A stretch of 64,000 nt of DNA from Oscillospiraceae bacterium (GTDB taxonomy: Bacteria > Bacillota > Clostridia > Oscillospirales > WRJC01): positions 62,001-126,000 of the forward strand of contig WRHM01000007.1 in the NCBI GenBank assembly GCA_009783265.1, in the 5' to 3' direction. The translations under genes and the position numbers were made by a program. Below the pieces are notes generated by a model. The model was not told where the DNA came from. It saw only the letters and a list, made by a program, of their open reading frames with translations, and did no database searches. Below, in pieces: positions 43,313 through 52,202 of the stretch. Each line of letters begins with the position of its first letter. Position 1 is the stretch's first letter.

Positions 43313-44557
43313 ATGATAAAAAAATATAAACTTAAAGCAAAAAAAACAAAGTATGACGATATATTGCGTGAATTTGAAACTTATATGGCGGGTGAAAAAA
43401 AGAGATGCAATAATAAATGCATTTTTTGTTTTATTGACCAGCTGCCCAAAGATTGCCTGCGTGAGACTTTATATTTCAAAGACGACGACGAACGGCTTTC
43501 TTTTCTTCACGGGAATTATATCACTCTCACAAATTTAGACGATTCGCATATCGACAGGATAATAAAAATTCGCATATCGCCTGTGAATATATCTGTTCAT
43601 ACGACAAATAAAAATTTGCGCGTAAAAATGATGAATAATAAACGCGCAGGCGAAGTTTTGGGTTATATAAAAAAACTGGCGGGAAATAATATTAAAATCA
43701 ACGCGCAGATTGTTTTATGCAAAAATATAAACGACGGCAAAGAATTAGATAAAACCCTGAGCGACTTATGCGAATTATATCCGTCAATGCAAAGCATAGC
43801 CGTAGTGCCGAATGGATTGACTAAATACCGTGAAGAAAATAATTTATATAAACTTGAGCCGTTTGATAAATCAGATTGCGAAAAGATTATAGAAACAGTA
43901 AATAAAACCGGCGAAGAAAATCTGAAAAAATATAATTCAAGGCTTGTTTACTGCGCCGACGAATTTTTTCTCAAAGCCGGGATTGAAATACCGGACTGCG
44001 AATATTATGAAGGTTACCCGCAGTATGAAAACGGCGTTGGAATGATAAGAAGCTTTTGCGATGATTTCTACGGGAATCTTGAAGATTTTAATAAATTTGT
44101 AGGGGACGCCAGCCCGGGCGTCCAGTGCAAAAAAAATAATATATGTTCAGATTTGCGGGACGTCGAGGACGCCGTCCCCTACAGGCAAACCCGCAAAGTT
44201 GCTCTTGTCACCGGAGAAGCGGCGTATTGTTTAATAAAGACGCTGACTGATGATTTAGTTAAAAAGGGCGGGAATTTGATTTGTGAAGTCTATAAAATAA
44301 AAAATGATTTTTTTGGAGAAGAGATAACAGTAGCGGGGCTTGTGACAGGCAGAGATATTATAAATCAGCTTATGCCGTATAAAAATAATTTAGGCGATGA
44401 GTTGCTGATCCCCTCTGTCATGTTAAGATACGAGAGAGATTTGTTTTTGGATAATACAAGCATAGAAGATATAGAAAAATCGCTTGAGATTAAAGTTAAA
44501 ATAGTTGAAAATGAAGCCGAAGATTTTATAAAAAAGGTATTAAATTATGAGCAATAA
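43313..44557 (+). CDS. radical SAM protein, DUF512 family, without PDZ domain
   Basis: 414 residues. The cluster motif CNNKCIFC (Cys32, 36, 39) is followed by FIDQLPKDCLRETLYFKDDD, LSFLHGNYITLTNL and RISPVNISVHTTN, the DUF512 signature. Usual members carry an N-terminal PDZ domain of about 80 residues before this point; here the start is ATG 43313 with GGAG 9 bases upstream, so it is absent. Residues 263-290 are encoded by an 84-base GTAGGG palindrome inserted in frame. The C-terminal DUF512 part continues to the end (VTGEAAYCLIKTL, PSVMLRYERDLFLD). It overlaps der by 11 bases. Function of the family is unknown. Confidence 0.88.
   Translation: MIKKYKLKAKKTKYDDILREFETYMAGEKKRCNNKCIFCFIDQLPKDCLRETLYFKDDDERLSFLHGNYITLTNLDDSHIDRIIKIRISPVNISVHTTNKNLRVKMMNNKRAGEVLGYIKKLAGNNIKINAQIVLCKNINDGKELDKTLSDLCELYPSMQSIAVVPNGLTKYREENNLYKLEPFDKSDCEKIIETVNKTGEENLKKYNSRLVYCADEFFLKAGIEIPDCEYYEGYPQYENGVGMIRSFCDDFYGNLEDFNKFVGDASPGVQCKKNNICSDLRDVEDAVPYRQTRKVALVTGEAAYCLIKTLTDDLVKKGGNLICEVYKIKNDFFGEEITVAGLVTGRDIINQLMPYKNNLGDELLIPSVMLRYERDLFLDNTSIEDIEKSLEIKVKIVENEAEDFIKKVLNYEQ
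44099..44182. repeat. GTAGGG palindromic element inside the DUF512 gene (84 bp, 28 codons)
   Basis: Left end GTAGGGGACGCCAGCCCGGG; right arm GCGGGACGTCGAGGACGCCG then TCCCCTAC. The last 28 bases are identical to those of the intergenic copy at 57669-57696. Exactly 28 codons, translated as VGDASPGVQCK, a short linker, and DVEDAVPY. Confidence 0.88.
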
Positions 44558-45893
44558 CAACAATAAAAAACCCATAGCCGCTATTGTCGGACGGCCGAAT
44601 GTCGGCAAGAGCGCGTTGTTTAACAAAATAGCGGGCAGGAGAATATCTATTGTAGAAGATACGCCCGGGGTTACGAGAGACAGGATATACTGCGACACAG
44701 ACTGGAACGGTAAAGTTTTTACTATGATTGACACCGGAGGAATCGAGCCTAACACTGATGATTTAATATTAAAGAGCATGAGGGAACAGGCTAAAACTGC
44801 AATCGAACTTGCCGATGTTATTATACTTGTCGTGGATTTGAAAAGCGGCCTGACTGCGAATGATTCAGATGTTGCCGCAATGCTTTTAAAAAGCGGCAAA
44901 CCGGTTGTGCTATGCGTGAATAAAGTCGATTCAATCGGGAATGTCCCGGCTGAGTTTTATGAATTTTACGAGCTTGGGCTTGGCGAGCCGTTTGCGGTTT
45001 CGTCGATTCACGGCACGGGCACGGGAGATTTGCTTGACAGGATCGTCGAACTTATGCCTGAACAGCATGAAGATTATGTTGAAGAAAGCGATATTATAAA
45101 AGTTGCGGTTATCGGTAAACCAAACGTAGGAAAAAGCTCGATCGTAAATAAATTTTTAGGCGAAGAAAGAGTTATCGTAACGAATATCCCCGGAACGACG
45201 AGGGATTCGATCGACCAGTATTTTGAGAATAGTTACGGCAAGTATATTTTTATCGACACAGCCGGGATACGCAGACAAAACAGGATAAACGACAATATAG
45301 AAAAATACAGTGTTTTACGGGCAAAGGCGGCAGTTGAACGGGCGGACGTGTGCCTGATTATGATTGACGCAGAGGAAGGACCTACGGCTCACGATGAAAG
45401 AATAGCGGGAATCGCGCACGAAGCCGGAAAAGCTTCGATTATTGTTATAAACAAATGGGATTTGATAGAGAAAGACAATTCGACTACAAAAAAATTCACG
45501 GACGACATAAAGACGGCTTTTGCGTATATGAAATACGCGCCCGAAATATTTGTTTCGGCGAAAACCGGACAAAGGGTCGCAAAGATTTTCGAGATGATAA
45601 ATGCAGTTTATACAGAATCTTCAAAGAGAATAACAACAGGGGCTTTAAACGACGTTTTGAGCGACGCGATAGCGAGAAGCCAGCCGCCGAGCGATAAAGG
45701 CAGGCGGCTGAAAATATATTACATGACGCAGACAGGCACAAAGCCGCCGGTGTTCGTGATGTTTGTGAACGACGCAGAGTTGTTTCACTTTTCGTATCAA
45801 AGATATATAGAGAATAGAATCAGGGAGACATTCGGATTTTCAGGCACTCCGGTCAGATTTGTGATAAAAAACCGAAGTAAGGGAGATATATAA
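44547..45893 (+). CDS. der: ribosome biogenesis GTPase Der (EngA)
   Basis: 448 residues with two G domains in tandem: GRPNVGKSALFNK, DTPGVTRDR, DTGG, NKVD; and GKPNVGKSSIVNKF, IPGTTRDS, DTAGIRRQ, NKWD. A KH-like domain closes the protein (FVMFVNDAELFHFSYQRYIE). Der is essential for 50S assembly. It starts inside the end of the DUF512 gene. The following plsY partner, often next to der, is displaced by 3 kb of inserted genes here. Confidence 0.97.
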   Translation: MSNNNNKKPIAAIVGRPNVGKSALFNKIAGRRISIVEDTPGVTRDRIYCDTDWNGKVFTMIDTGGIEPNTDDLILKSMREQAKTAIELADVIILVVDLKSGLTANDSDVAAMLLKSGKPVVLCVNKVDSIGNVPAEFYEFYELGLGEPFAVSSIHGTGTGDLLDRIVELMPEQHEDYVEESDIIKVAVIGKPNVGKSSIVNKFLGEERVIVTNIPGTTRDSIDQYFENSYGKYIFIDTAGIRRQNRINDNIEKYSVLRAKAAVERADVCLIMIDAEEGPTAHDERIAGIAHEAGKASIIVINKWDLIEKDNSTTKKFTDDIKTAFAYMKYAPEIFVSAKTGQRVAKIFEMINAVYTESSKRITTGALNDVLSDAIARSQPPSDKGRRLKIYYMTQTGTKPPVFVMFVNDAELFHFSYQRYIENRIRETFGFSGTPVRFVIKNRSKGDI

Positions 45894-45923
45894 TTAAATT
45901 TGGAAAATTGAAAGTTATGTAAA

Positions 45924-46214
45924 TTATTTTATCAATCTTTTTAATTCATCGTAAAAATTTTCACGAGTACCTGCTAATATTACAACAACGATCTGTTCGT
46001 TTTCTTCGTAAATTCTATATGCGATTTCATAATTTGTTTTGGCATATCTTACGTCATATCCATATATACCCTGTAAATCCCCGACTTTTTGAGTTCCGAT
46101 ATAAGGGTTGACTTTTAATTTATCAATCGCCTCTTTAAACGCCGCCAGTAACTGTTTATCCTTGATTTTTTTGAAATACCGTTCCGCAGATTTGGAATAA
46201 TTGATTTCATACAT
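45924..46214 (-). CDS. RelE/ParE-family toxin
   Basis: 96 residues with the compact RelE fold: YEINYSKSAERYFKKIKDKQ, LKVNPYIGTQKVGDLQGIYG, YDVRYAKTNYEIAYRIYEEN, VVVILAGTRENFYDELKR. Members are mRNA interferases or gyrase poisons. Five bases separate it from the upstream antitoxin gene, so it forms a type II toxin-antitoxin operon transcribed against der. Confidence 0.85.
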   Translation of the reverse strand: MYEINYSKSAERYFKKIKDKQLLAAFKEAIDKLKVNPYIGTQKVGDLQGIYGYDVRYAKTNYEIAYRIYEENEQIVVVILAGTRENFYDELKRLIK

Positions 46215-46219
46215 ACCAA

Positions 46220-46555
46220 TTATTCCTCCCCGAAAATGTCTTTTGTGGACACGCTTTTGCGTTTGCCTGCGGCTATTTCGTCAGTTTCTTCAATCATAAT
46301 TTTTATTGCTTTTTTAATATTTGCACGTTGCTCTTCAAATTTTACGAGTAATTCATCGCCGCTGTATCCTTGTGAAATTAAATCTTTGAGTATTTCCATT
46401 GTAAAATTATCGTCAGTATGTGAAAACGGGCGTAATACTACCGAGTTATCTGTAAGCGAACACTCTATTTCTTTGCCGAAACCAAGTTTTTCATAAAACT
46501 TTAACGGTATTGTTATCTGACGTTTGCCGGTTACGTTTATAATTTTTTTATCCAT
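46220..46555 (-). CDS. AbrB/MazE-like antitoxin
   Basis: 111 residues. The N-terminal swapped-hairpin AbrB domain reads IINVTGKRQITIPLKFYEKL; the C-terminal 60 residues are helical and charged and would wrap the toxin. An AbrB-type antitoxin with a RelE-type toxin is a known mixed combination. It likely represses its own operon. Confidence 0.82.
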   Translation of the reverse strand: MDKKIINVTGKRQITIPLKFYEKLGFGKEIECSLTDNSVVLRPFSHTDDNFTMEILKDLISQGYSGDELLVKFEEQRANIKKAIKIMIEETDEIAAGKRKSVSTKDIFGEE

Positions 46556-46641
46556 AATTTATATACCTTCCAAATAAATAATATTTCCTAATAATTATTA
46601 TATCAAGGAAAATAGGATTTGTCAAGAGGATAAGTAAAGCC

Positions 46642-46662
46642 AAAAGGCGGCAATCAGCCGCC
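46642..46662 (-). terminator. intrinsic terminator after the PASTA lipoprotein operon
   Basis: Minus-strand stem GGCGGC / GCCGCC with a five-base loop followed by TTTT, 13 bases after the stop at 46675. Confidence 0.7.
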
Positions 46663-46674
46663 CTTGCGTTTCTT

Positions 46675-47088
46675 TCATTTATCCGCTAAAACTTTTTTCA
46701 CCACAATATTGACTATCGGTAAAATAATACCTAATATAGCAATTATTAAATTTAAAATAAGCCCTATACCAGTCGATATGTTTTTGCTCATGCCGTCATT
46801 TAAATAATATATGTATATCCAAAGAGCAATTCCGCTGAAAATAGTTGCAAATATACATTTAGGTATGCTGACCCGTAACGCCATCATTAAAGCAGCAAGC
46901 AATGTAAACACTACCGGCACAATAAAATCCAATATACCTTCCATTATATATTCAATATCACCTAATTGGAAAACCATTTTTAGAGCATCAAACGGAGTTC
47001 TGCTTGCACGATACGGCAAAAAGAAAAACGCTGCGCTAAGAGCCAGAATCCCGGTTGTAGCCCATTTTAATAAAATTTGCTTTTTCAT
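46675..47088 (-). CDS. four-helix membrane protein of unknown function
   Basis: 137 residues with four predicted membrane helices (about 7-25, 45-65, 70-92, 105-130), short loops and a basic end. No motif recognised. Start at the ATG preceded by GGAGG at 8 bases; a longer frame to 47103 overlaps the previous gene's stop. It follows the PASTA lipoprotein gene by 15 bases and ends at a terminator, so the two form an operon. Confidence 0.65.
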   Translation of the reverse strand: MKKQILLKWATTGILALSAAFFFLPYRASRTPFDALKMVFQLGDIEYIMEGILDFIVPVVFTLLAALMMALRVSIPKCIFATIFSGIALWIYIYYLNDGMSKNISTGIGLILNLIIAILGIILPIVNIVVKKVLADK

Positions 47089-47103
47089 AACTATAACCTC
47101 CAA

Positions 47104-48252
47104 CTAATTTACTTGACCTAACTTTTGGATTATCCTTGCCATAGCGGCAAGGTACTCTATTAAATCATCACCCGATAAATCGGATTGTATTTTATCCGCT
47201 TTTTCTGACCATTCAGCCATTTTTTGTATGGATTCTATATAGTCGAATAAAATCGACATATCTAATGGATTATCGTTGTATTTATTCAACAACTTAACAT
47301 AATCATCGACCCACTCTTCATATAGTTTCAAAAATTCTTTCCATTCTGAATTGGAAGTTTTTGGGGCTTCTGTATTCCCTCCGGGGGCGTTAGTGGGTGT
47401 AACTGGTGAAGCCTGCACTATTCCGTTAAATAAAGCATTGAGTGAAGCGCTGTATGCGTCACTATATGCCTTATAAATTTCGGTATATGAATCTGAATAT
47501 AGTTTATATGTTTCGGTGTAGAAATCAAAGTAACTTTTGTAATCTATTTTATCGTCTTCATATAATTGCTCGTTGAAAGCGTCAACATACTTAAATAAGC
47601 TCTCAGCTTCATCATCATATTTAGCCAAAGAATCGTCTAAGGCTCGGGAAAATATATCAAAGGAATCATCATTCACTGCCTGATAAAATAAAACTTCTGC
47701 TTCTTTTGTTGCGTTATAATAGACAGTCTTTGCCGCTTCTATTGCCTCGGAAAGTTCTTCAAAAGTTTTTGGCTCTGTCGAAGATGTCAATTTTGGCGTT
47801 TCATCGGAAAATTCTTTTTCATCCATTTCGCTTTCAAAATCGTTTTTGTCATCAGTCGGTTTTTCGTATATATAATCCGACAGTGCATAAGTGACAACTA
47901 CTCTATTATCTGTTGATATACGGGAATATTTGTTATTATCTTTATAGTTAGGGTCTGTTTCATCATTAACCCGAAAGACTTGACCTTGCAGCACCGTTCG
48001 ATTATGTCTTGAATAACCTGTATATGGCAGTATTGTACTTGCATCGGCTTCTACCGCCGTTACATCAAAGCCGGCATTTTCTAATACTGTTACTGCGTCG
48101 CTGTAATTCATTCCCATTACATTCGGAACAGGCGTAAACGTTTCTTCTGATCTATTATTTCTATTCCTCAAACAACCAGAAATGCCAATCACAAAAATTA
48201 CCGCCACAAATAATAGCCATAAAATTTTTACTTTTTTCAATACCTTTACCAT
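47104..48252 (-). CDS. lipoprotein with single PASTA domain
   Basis: 382 residues. Signal peptide with lipobox ISGC (Cys27); a PASTA domain at about 38-70 (VPNVMGMNYSDAVTVLENAG then FDVTAVE), the fold that binds peptidoglycan in PknB-type kinases; then an acidic linker and a helical region with Tyr/Ser/Asp repeats (FDFYTETYKLYSDSYTEIYK). It may sense or bind the cell wall. The ATG at 48252 has GGGAGG only 4-5 bases upstream; a TTG at 48264 overlaps that site. No kinase gene is nearby. Confidence 0.75.
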   Translation of the reverse strand: MVKVLKKVKILWLLFVAVIFVIGISGCLRNRNNRSEETFTPVPNVMGMNYSDAVTVLENAGFDVTAVEADASTILPYTGYSRHNRTVLQGQVFRVNDETDPNYKDNNKYSRISTDNRVVVTYALSDYIYEKPTDDKNDFESEMDEKEFSDETPKLTSSTEPKTFEELSEAIEAAKTVYYNATKEAEVLFYQAVNDDSFDIFSRALDDSLAKYDDEAESLFKYVDAFNEQLYEDDKIDYKSYFDFYTETYKLYSDSYTEIYKAYSDAYSASLNALFNGIVQASPVTPTNAPGGNTEAPKTSNSEWKEFLKLYEEWVDDYVKLLNKYNDNPLDMSILFDYIESIQKMAEWSEKADKIQSDLSGDDLIEYLAAMARIIQKLGQVN

Positions 48253-48419
48253 AAAACCTCCCAAAATTTTTATATATTATCTTCCAACGGACTGTCTCAG
48301 GGCGGCCTTTTTTACCGCCCAAAGAATATTTCCGCCGAAAAACAACAAAAAGCCATGCGTGACCAAGCCCACACACGGCGCGAAAACACTCTTTATAATT
48401 CAACAACGACAAAACATAC

Positions 48420-48448
48420 TTGACTATATAAGCCAAATGATGTATAAT
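48420..48448 (+). promoter_or_regulatory. sigma-A promoter of the 48.5-kb RNA
   Basis: TTGACT and TATAAT with a 17-base spacer, rightward, in a region with no gene on that strand until plsY. Confidence 0.75.
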
Positions 48449-48454
48449 ATAGTT

Positions 48455-48650
48455 GTCGAGTACGGGAGAAATTTCGATGTGTATGGTGGCGTTATCACCT
48501 TGTACATGCCGTAGAGTGTTGATGTCACTTTACGGCTGCTCGCATTTTGTTATTTCTCTATGTAGGATATTTTAACATTTATTTACGAAAAAGTCAATAG
48601 GTAAATAAAAAATTTCATAAAGACGGGAAAATCCCGCTTTTTTATTATTA
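48455..48650 (+). ncRNA. candidate structured RNA with own promoter and terminator
   Basis: Starts about 7 bases after the promoter at 48420-48448. Structure: outer stem CGAG/CTCG (48457/48542) enclosing hairpin TGTA...GGTG/CACC...TACA (48480-48506) and an 11-bp hairpin GCCGTAGAGTG/CACTTTACGGC (48508-48536); then an AT-rich tail and terminator hairpin at 48622-48650. No convincing frame. It could be a regulatory RNA or a leader whose terminator controls plsY about 200 bases on. I could not match a known riboswitch. Confidence 0.55.
48622..48650 (+). terminator. intrinsic terminator of the 48.5-kb RNA
   Basis: GACGGGA / TCCCGC with a short A loop followed by TTTTTTATTATTA. Confidence 0.75.
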
Positions 48651-48730
48651 TGTCAAAATTTCGTCTTGTAATATATAAAAAATTAGTGTATAATATACTG
48701 TTATAGTTAAGACGGTTGAAAAACGCCTTT

Positions 48731-48784
48731 GTAGGGGTCGACGCCCTCGTCGACCCGCGGGACGCGCAGGGGCGCGTCCCCTAC
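48731..48784. repeat. GTAGGG palindromic element, 54 bp, intergenic
   Basis: GTAGGGGTCGACGCCCTCGT at the left, GGCGCGTCCCCTAC at the right, with an inner GTCGACG/CGTCGAC hairpin. It lies 65 bases before plsY. Confidence 0.82.
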
Positions 48785-48849
48785 AAGAACAGGTTATTTT
48801 CAATCGCAACGACTATACTTATATTTATTAATCAAAGGTGTAAAATATT

Positions 48850-49587
48850 ATGTTTGAAATATTAGAGATCGGGTTGTGCAATAAATATTTTCAGGGCAGC
48901 ACTATTCATATAGTCATAAGCGTTTTCTCGGTTATAATAACAGGCTATCTTCTTGGTAGTTTGAATTTCGGCGTGATTATATCGAAAGTGTTTTATCATG
49001 ATGACGTGAGAAAACACGGCAGCAAGGGCGCGGGAGCGACTAATATGCTCAGGACTTACGGCAAATTTCCTGCCGCAATGACTTTTCTCGGCGACGGGTT
49101 AAAAGCGGCTGTTGCTGTTTTGATCGGCGCGGTTTTTCTGGGTATGCGCACTTCGGCTTTTGAATATAATAATATTATTTATTTTGGCTTTGCCGGGACT
49201 TACATAGGCGGAATGGCGAGCGTGATAGGCCACGCTTTTCCGGTTTATTATAAATTCAAGGGTGGGAAAGGCGTTGCGTCAACATTTTTTATGGTTTTAT
49301 TTACGTCGCCGCTTGTTGGATTGATATGCCTTGTAATTTTTATAATTATCGTGGCGGGGACTAAATTTATTTCTTTAGGGTCGATTATGGCTGTTTTGAT
49401 TTACCCGTTGATATTAAACAGAATGACGGGTTTGGGCCTGCATAATTTAATTGCGATATTTATTTCGCTGCTGATTGTGTATCTGCACAGGGAAAATATA
49501 ATACGTTTGCTAAACGGCAAAGAAAATAAATTTAGCTTAAAGAGCAGGAAAAAGACAACAGAAGAAGAAAAAGATAATAATTTATAG
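48850..49587 (+). CDS. plsY: glycerol-3-phosphate acyltransferase PlsY
   Basis: 245 residues, a membrane enzyme that transfers the acyl group of acyl-phosphate to glycerol 3-phosphate, the first step of phospholipid synthesis. The three PlsY motifs are seen: GYLLGSLNFGVIISK, HGSKGAGATNMLRTYGK and GHAFPVYYKFKGGKGVAST. The N-terminus is about 25 residues longer than usual and the C-terminus is a charged tail. AAAGGTG precedes the ATG. pgsA of the same pathway lies downstream at 54.4 kb. Confidence 0.93.
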   Translation: MFEILEIGLCNKYFQGSTIHIVISVFSVIITGYLLGSLNFGVIISKVFYHDDVRKHGSKGAGATNMLRTYGKFPAAMTFLGDGLKAAVAVLIGAVFLGMRTSAFEYNNIIYFGFAGTYIGGMASVIGHAFPVYYKFKGGKGVASTFFMVLFTSPLVGLICLVIFIIIVAGTKFISLGSIMAVLIYPLILNRMTGLGLHNLIAIFISLLIVYLHRENIIRLLNGKENKFSLKSRKKTTEEEKDNNL

Positions 49588-49633
49588 GGCGCGCCGCCAA
49601 TAAAAATCCGGGAATGGGGAAGAAAGCAAATAA

Positions 49634-50533
49634 ATGCAGATAGAATGCAGGAATTTATCTTATATATACGGGCAAAACACGCCGTTTGAAAAAGTTGCGC
49701 TGGATAATATAAATATATCTATAGAATCCGGGATAATAACCGGGCTTATCGGGCATACAGGCTCAGGCAAATCAACTCTTGCCCTGCTTATATGCGGACT
49801 TTTGAGGCCAACGTCCGGCAGTATTTTTATGGGCGGCGAGGAAGTTTACAAAGCCGAAAAGATTAATAATAAAAAACAGCGCGGGGTAAAAAAATCCAAT
49901 CGTAAAAGCTCGGAAAAAATGAAATTTAAGGCCGGGATAATATTTCAGTATCCGGAATATCAGCTTTTTGAAGAGACTGTTTATAAAGACATAGCGTACG
50001 GGCCGACAAATATGGGATTGTCAAAGCAAGAGATAGACGCTAAAGTGCGTGAAGCGGCGGAATTTGCGGGGATACCCGAAAATTTGTTTGAAGCGAGCCC
50101 GTTTGAGTTGTCGGGAGGACAGAGGAGAAGGGCGGCTATTGCGGGAATTATAGCGATGGACCCGCCGATATTGATACTTGACGAGCCTGCTGCGGGGCTT
50201 GACCCGAGAGGCAGAGGGGAAATACTTGGCGGCTTGTGCGAATATCAAAAGATAACAAAAAAAACTATGATAATGATTTCGCACTCAATGGAAGACATGG
50301 CGAAATACGCCGATAAAGTGCATGTATTAAAAAACGCTGAATCTTATCTTTACGGTACGGTAGATGAAATATTTTCGAAGGCTGATGAATTAAAAGAAGC
50401 GGGGCTTGACGTGCCGCAGATAACAAATTTATTTCTGGAACTTGACAGGCGAGGGCTGAAAGTAAATCGTAATGTGTATAATCTTGAAAAGGCGAAAGAC
50501 GAGATAGTGAGATTGTTGGGAGGAAACGGCTGA
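49634..50533 (+). CDS. energy-coupling factor transporter ATPase, EcfA2 type
   Basis: 299 residues. ABC ATPase motifs: IGHTGSGKST (Walker A), Q-loop IIFQYPEYQLFEETV, signature LSGGQRRRAAIAG, Walker B ILILDEPAAGLDP, and switch His in MISHSMED. PFEKVALDNINI and the FQYPE-x-QLFEETV text are EcfA2-like. A lysine-rich insert lies after the Walker A subdomain (about residues 76-98). It powers uptake of vitamins with EcfT and S components. The usual EcfA1 gene directly upstream is missing; plsY is there instead. Confidence 0.9.
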   Translation: MQIECRNLSYIYGQNTPFEKVALDNINISIESGIITGLIGHTGSGKSTLALLICGLLRPTSGSIFMGGEEVYKAEKINNKKQRGVKKSNRKSSEKMKFKAGIIFQYPEYQLFEETVYKDIAYGPTNMGLSKQEIDAKVREAAEFAGIPENLFEASPFELSGGQRRRAAIAGIIAMDPPILILDEPAAGLDPRGRGEILGGLCEYQKITKKTMIMISHSMEDMAKYADKVHVLKNAESYLYGTVDEIFSKADELKEAGLDVPQITNLFLELDRRGLKVNRNVYNLEKAKDEIVRLLGGNG

Positions 50534-50534
50534 A

Positions 50535-51350
50535 ATGTTAAACGATATAACGCTCGGGCAATACTTCCCGGGCAATTCGGCAATTCATAAGCTTGATCCC
50601 CGAATGAAAATTATAATTGCCATAATCTATATTGCGGCAATTTTTTTCGCCGCGGATATATATACTATATCTATAATTTTTATAATTAATATAATCATAA
50701 TACTTTTGTCAGAGATTCCGTTTATAATAATGTTAAAAGCGTTAAAGCCTTTGATTTTTATTATTGCGTTTTCTTTTATAATAAATATTTCGTCGGGCGA
50801 AAATTTGTTAATTAAATTCGGATTTGTAAAAATTTATCTTGACGGATTGTTAAATGCGGTATTTTTTGTCATACGCATAGTTAGTCTTGTTTCGGCCACT
50901 TCGATTTTTATAACTTTCACAATTTCGCCGACTATGCTTACAGACGCGATAGAGCAGCTTTTGTCGCCGTTAAAAGTGATAAAGATTCCCGTTCATGAAT
51001 TTGCCCTGATGATGATGATAACTTTAAGAATGATTCCCACGCTTATAGAAGAAACTGAAAAAATCATAAACGCGCAGAAAGCGCGGGGAGCGGATTTTTA
51101 TTCGGGGAATATATTAAAAAGGGCGAAAGCGTTAATTCCCGTGCTTATTCCGTTGATTGTTTCGGCATTCAGGAGAGCTGACGAACTTGCGACCGCAATG
51201 GAATGCAGGTGTTACAGAGGCGGCAAAGGCCGGACTAAAATGAAAAAATTGAAATATTCTTTGAGAGATTTATGCGCGTTTGTTTTGTCGGTGGTTTTTA
51301 TAACGGGAGTAATTATTTTGCCGAAGATTATTGAGGTTAAATATAGATGA
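50535..51350 (+). CDS. ecfT: energy-coupling factor transmembrane protein EcfT
   Basis: 271 residues, five to six membrane helices and the conserved coupling helices with Ala-Arg-Gly: KIINAQKARGADFYSGN and AMECRCYRGGKGRTKMK. The start HKLDPRMKIIIAIIY is typical. It joins EcfA dimers to substrate-binding S components. It begins one base after the ecfA stop and overlaps truA by 4 bases (ATGA). Confidence 0.93.
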   Translation: MLNDITLGQYFPGNSAIHKLDPRMKIIIAIIYIAAIFFAADIYTISIIFIINIIIILLSEIPFIIMLKALKPLIFIIAFSFIINISSGENLLIKFGFVKIYLDGLLNAVFFVIRIVSLVSATSIFITFTISPTMLTDAIEQLLSPLKVIKIPVHEFALMMMITLRMIPTLIEETEKIINAQKARGADFYSGNILKRAKALIPVLIPLIVSAFRRADELATAMECRCYRGGKGRTKMKKLKYSLRDLCAFVLSVVFITGVIILPKIIEVKYR

Positions 51351-52141
51351 ACACAGAAAACACAAAAAGAATATTGCTGACCCTAATGTTTGACGGTTCG
51401 GGATTTTACGGCTGGCAGGCGCAAAGCGGAGGAAATACTATTCAACAGACATTACAGGACGCGGTGCAGTCGGTCTTTAACGAAAGACTTGGAATTTCAG
51501 GCTGCGGACGCACTGACGCGGGAGTTCACGCTTACGGTTATTGCTGCCATATAGATATAAAAAAAGATTTCCCGATCGAAAGACTGCCAAACGCGATAAA
51601 TACTTATTTTATATCGCGAAACATAAAAATTTCTGTTATTGAAGTTAGAGAAGTCAATAATGAGTTTCACTCGAGATATTATATAAAATCAAAAGAATAT
51701 ATTTATAAAATCCAGAATAACAAATACAGAGACCCTTTTTATACGGGCAAGGCGTTTTATTATTTTAAACCGCTTGATTTAGATAAAATGCGCGAATCTG
51801 CGAAATATCTTACAGGCGAGCATAATTTTTCTTCGTTTATGGCTGACAAATCGGATATTCCCATAGACGAAGCAGTCAGAACTATACATAAAATCGAAAT
51901 AAAAACTAATATTTTTGACAACGGGACGAATATAACAGATATATATATTGCGGCGAGCGGATTTTTATATAAAATGGCGAGGATAATCGCGGGGACTTTG
52001 ATCGAAGTCAGCGAGGGCAAAATAATCCCGGAAAATATACCTGATATAATAAACGCGAAAGACAGGGGCAGGGCAGGGAGAACTCTGCCGCCGCACGGTT
52101 TATATTTGAATAAAATAGAATATTATGATACAATATCATAA
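51347..52141 (+). CDS. truA: tRNA pseudouridine synthase TruA
   Basis: 264 residues. It makes pseudouridine 38-40 in the anticodon arm. Motifs: FDGSGFYGWQAQSGGNTIQQ, the catalytic aspartate in GCGRTDAGVHA, FHSRYYIKSKEYIYKI, and the C-terminal GRAGRTLPPHGLYL. The order ecfA-ecfT-truA is common in Firmicutes, where it normally follows rplQ. Confidence 0.96.
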   Translation: MNTENTKRILLTLMFDGSGFYGWQAQSGGNTIQQTLQDAVQSVFNERLGISGCGRTDAGVHAYGYCCHIDIKKDFPIERLPNAINTYFISRNIKISVIEVREVNNEFHSRYYIKSKEYIYKIQNNKYRDPFYTGKAFYYFKPLDLDKMRESAKYLTGEHNFSSFMADKSDIPIDEAVRTIHKIEIKTNIFDNGTNITDIYIAASGFLYKMARIIAGTLIEVSEGKIIPENIPDIINAKDRGRAGRTLPPHGLYLNKIEYYDTIS

Positions 52142-52202
52142 AAGCGATTATTATTAATCTCTTGCGGTTAAGCCCGGATATATAAAATACAGGAGACAGC
52201 GT

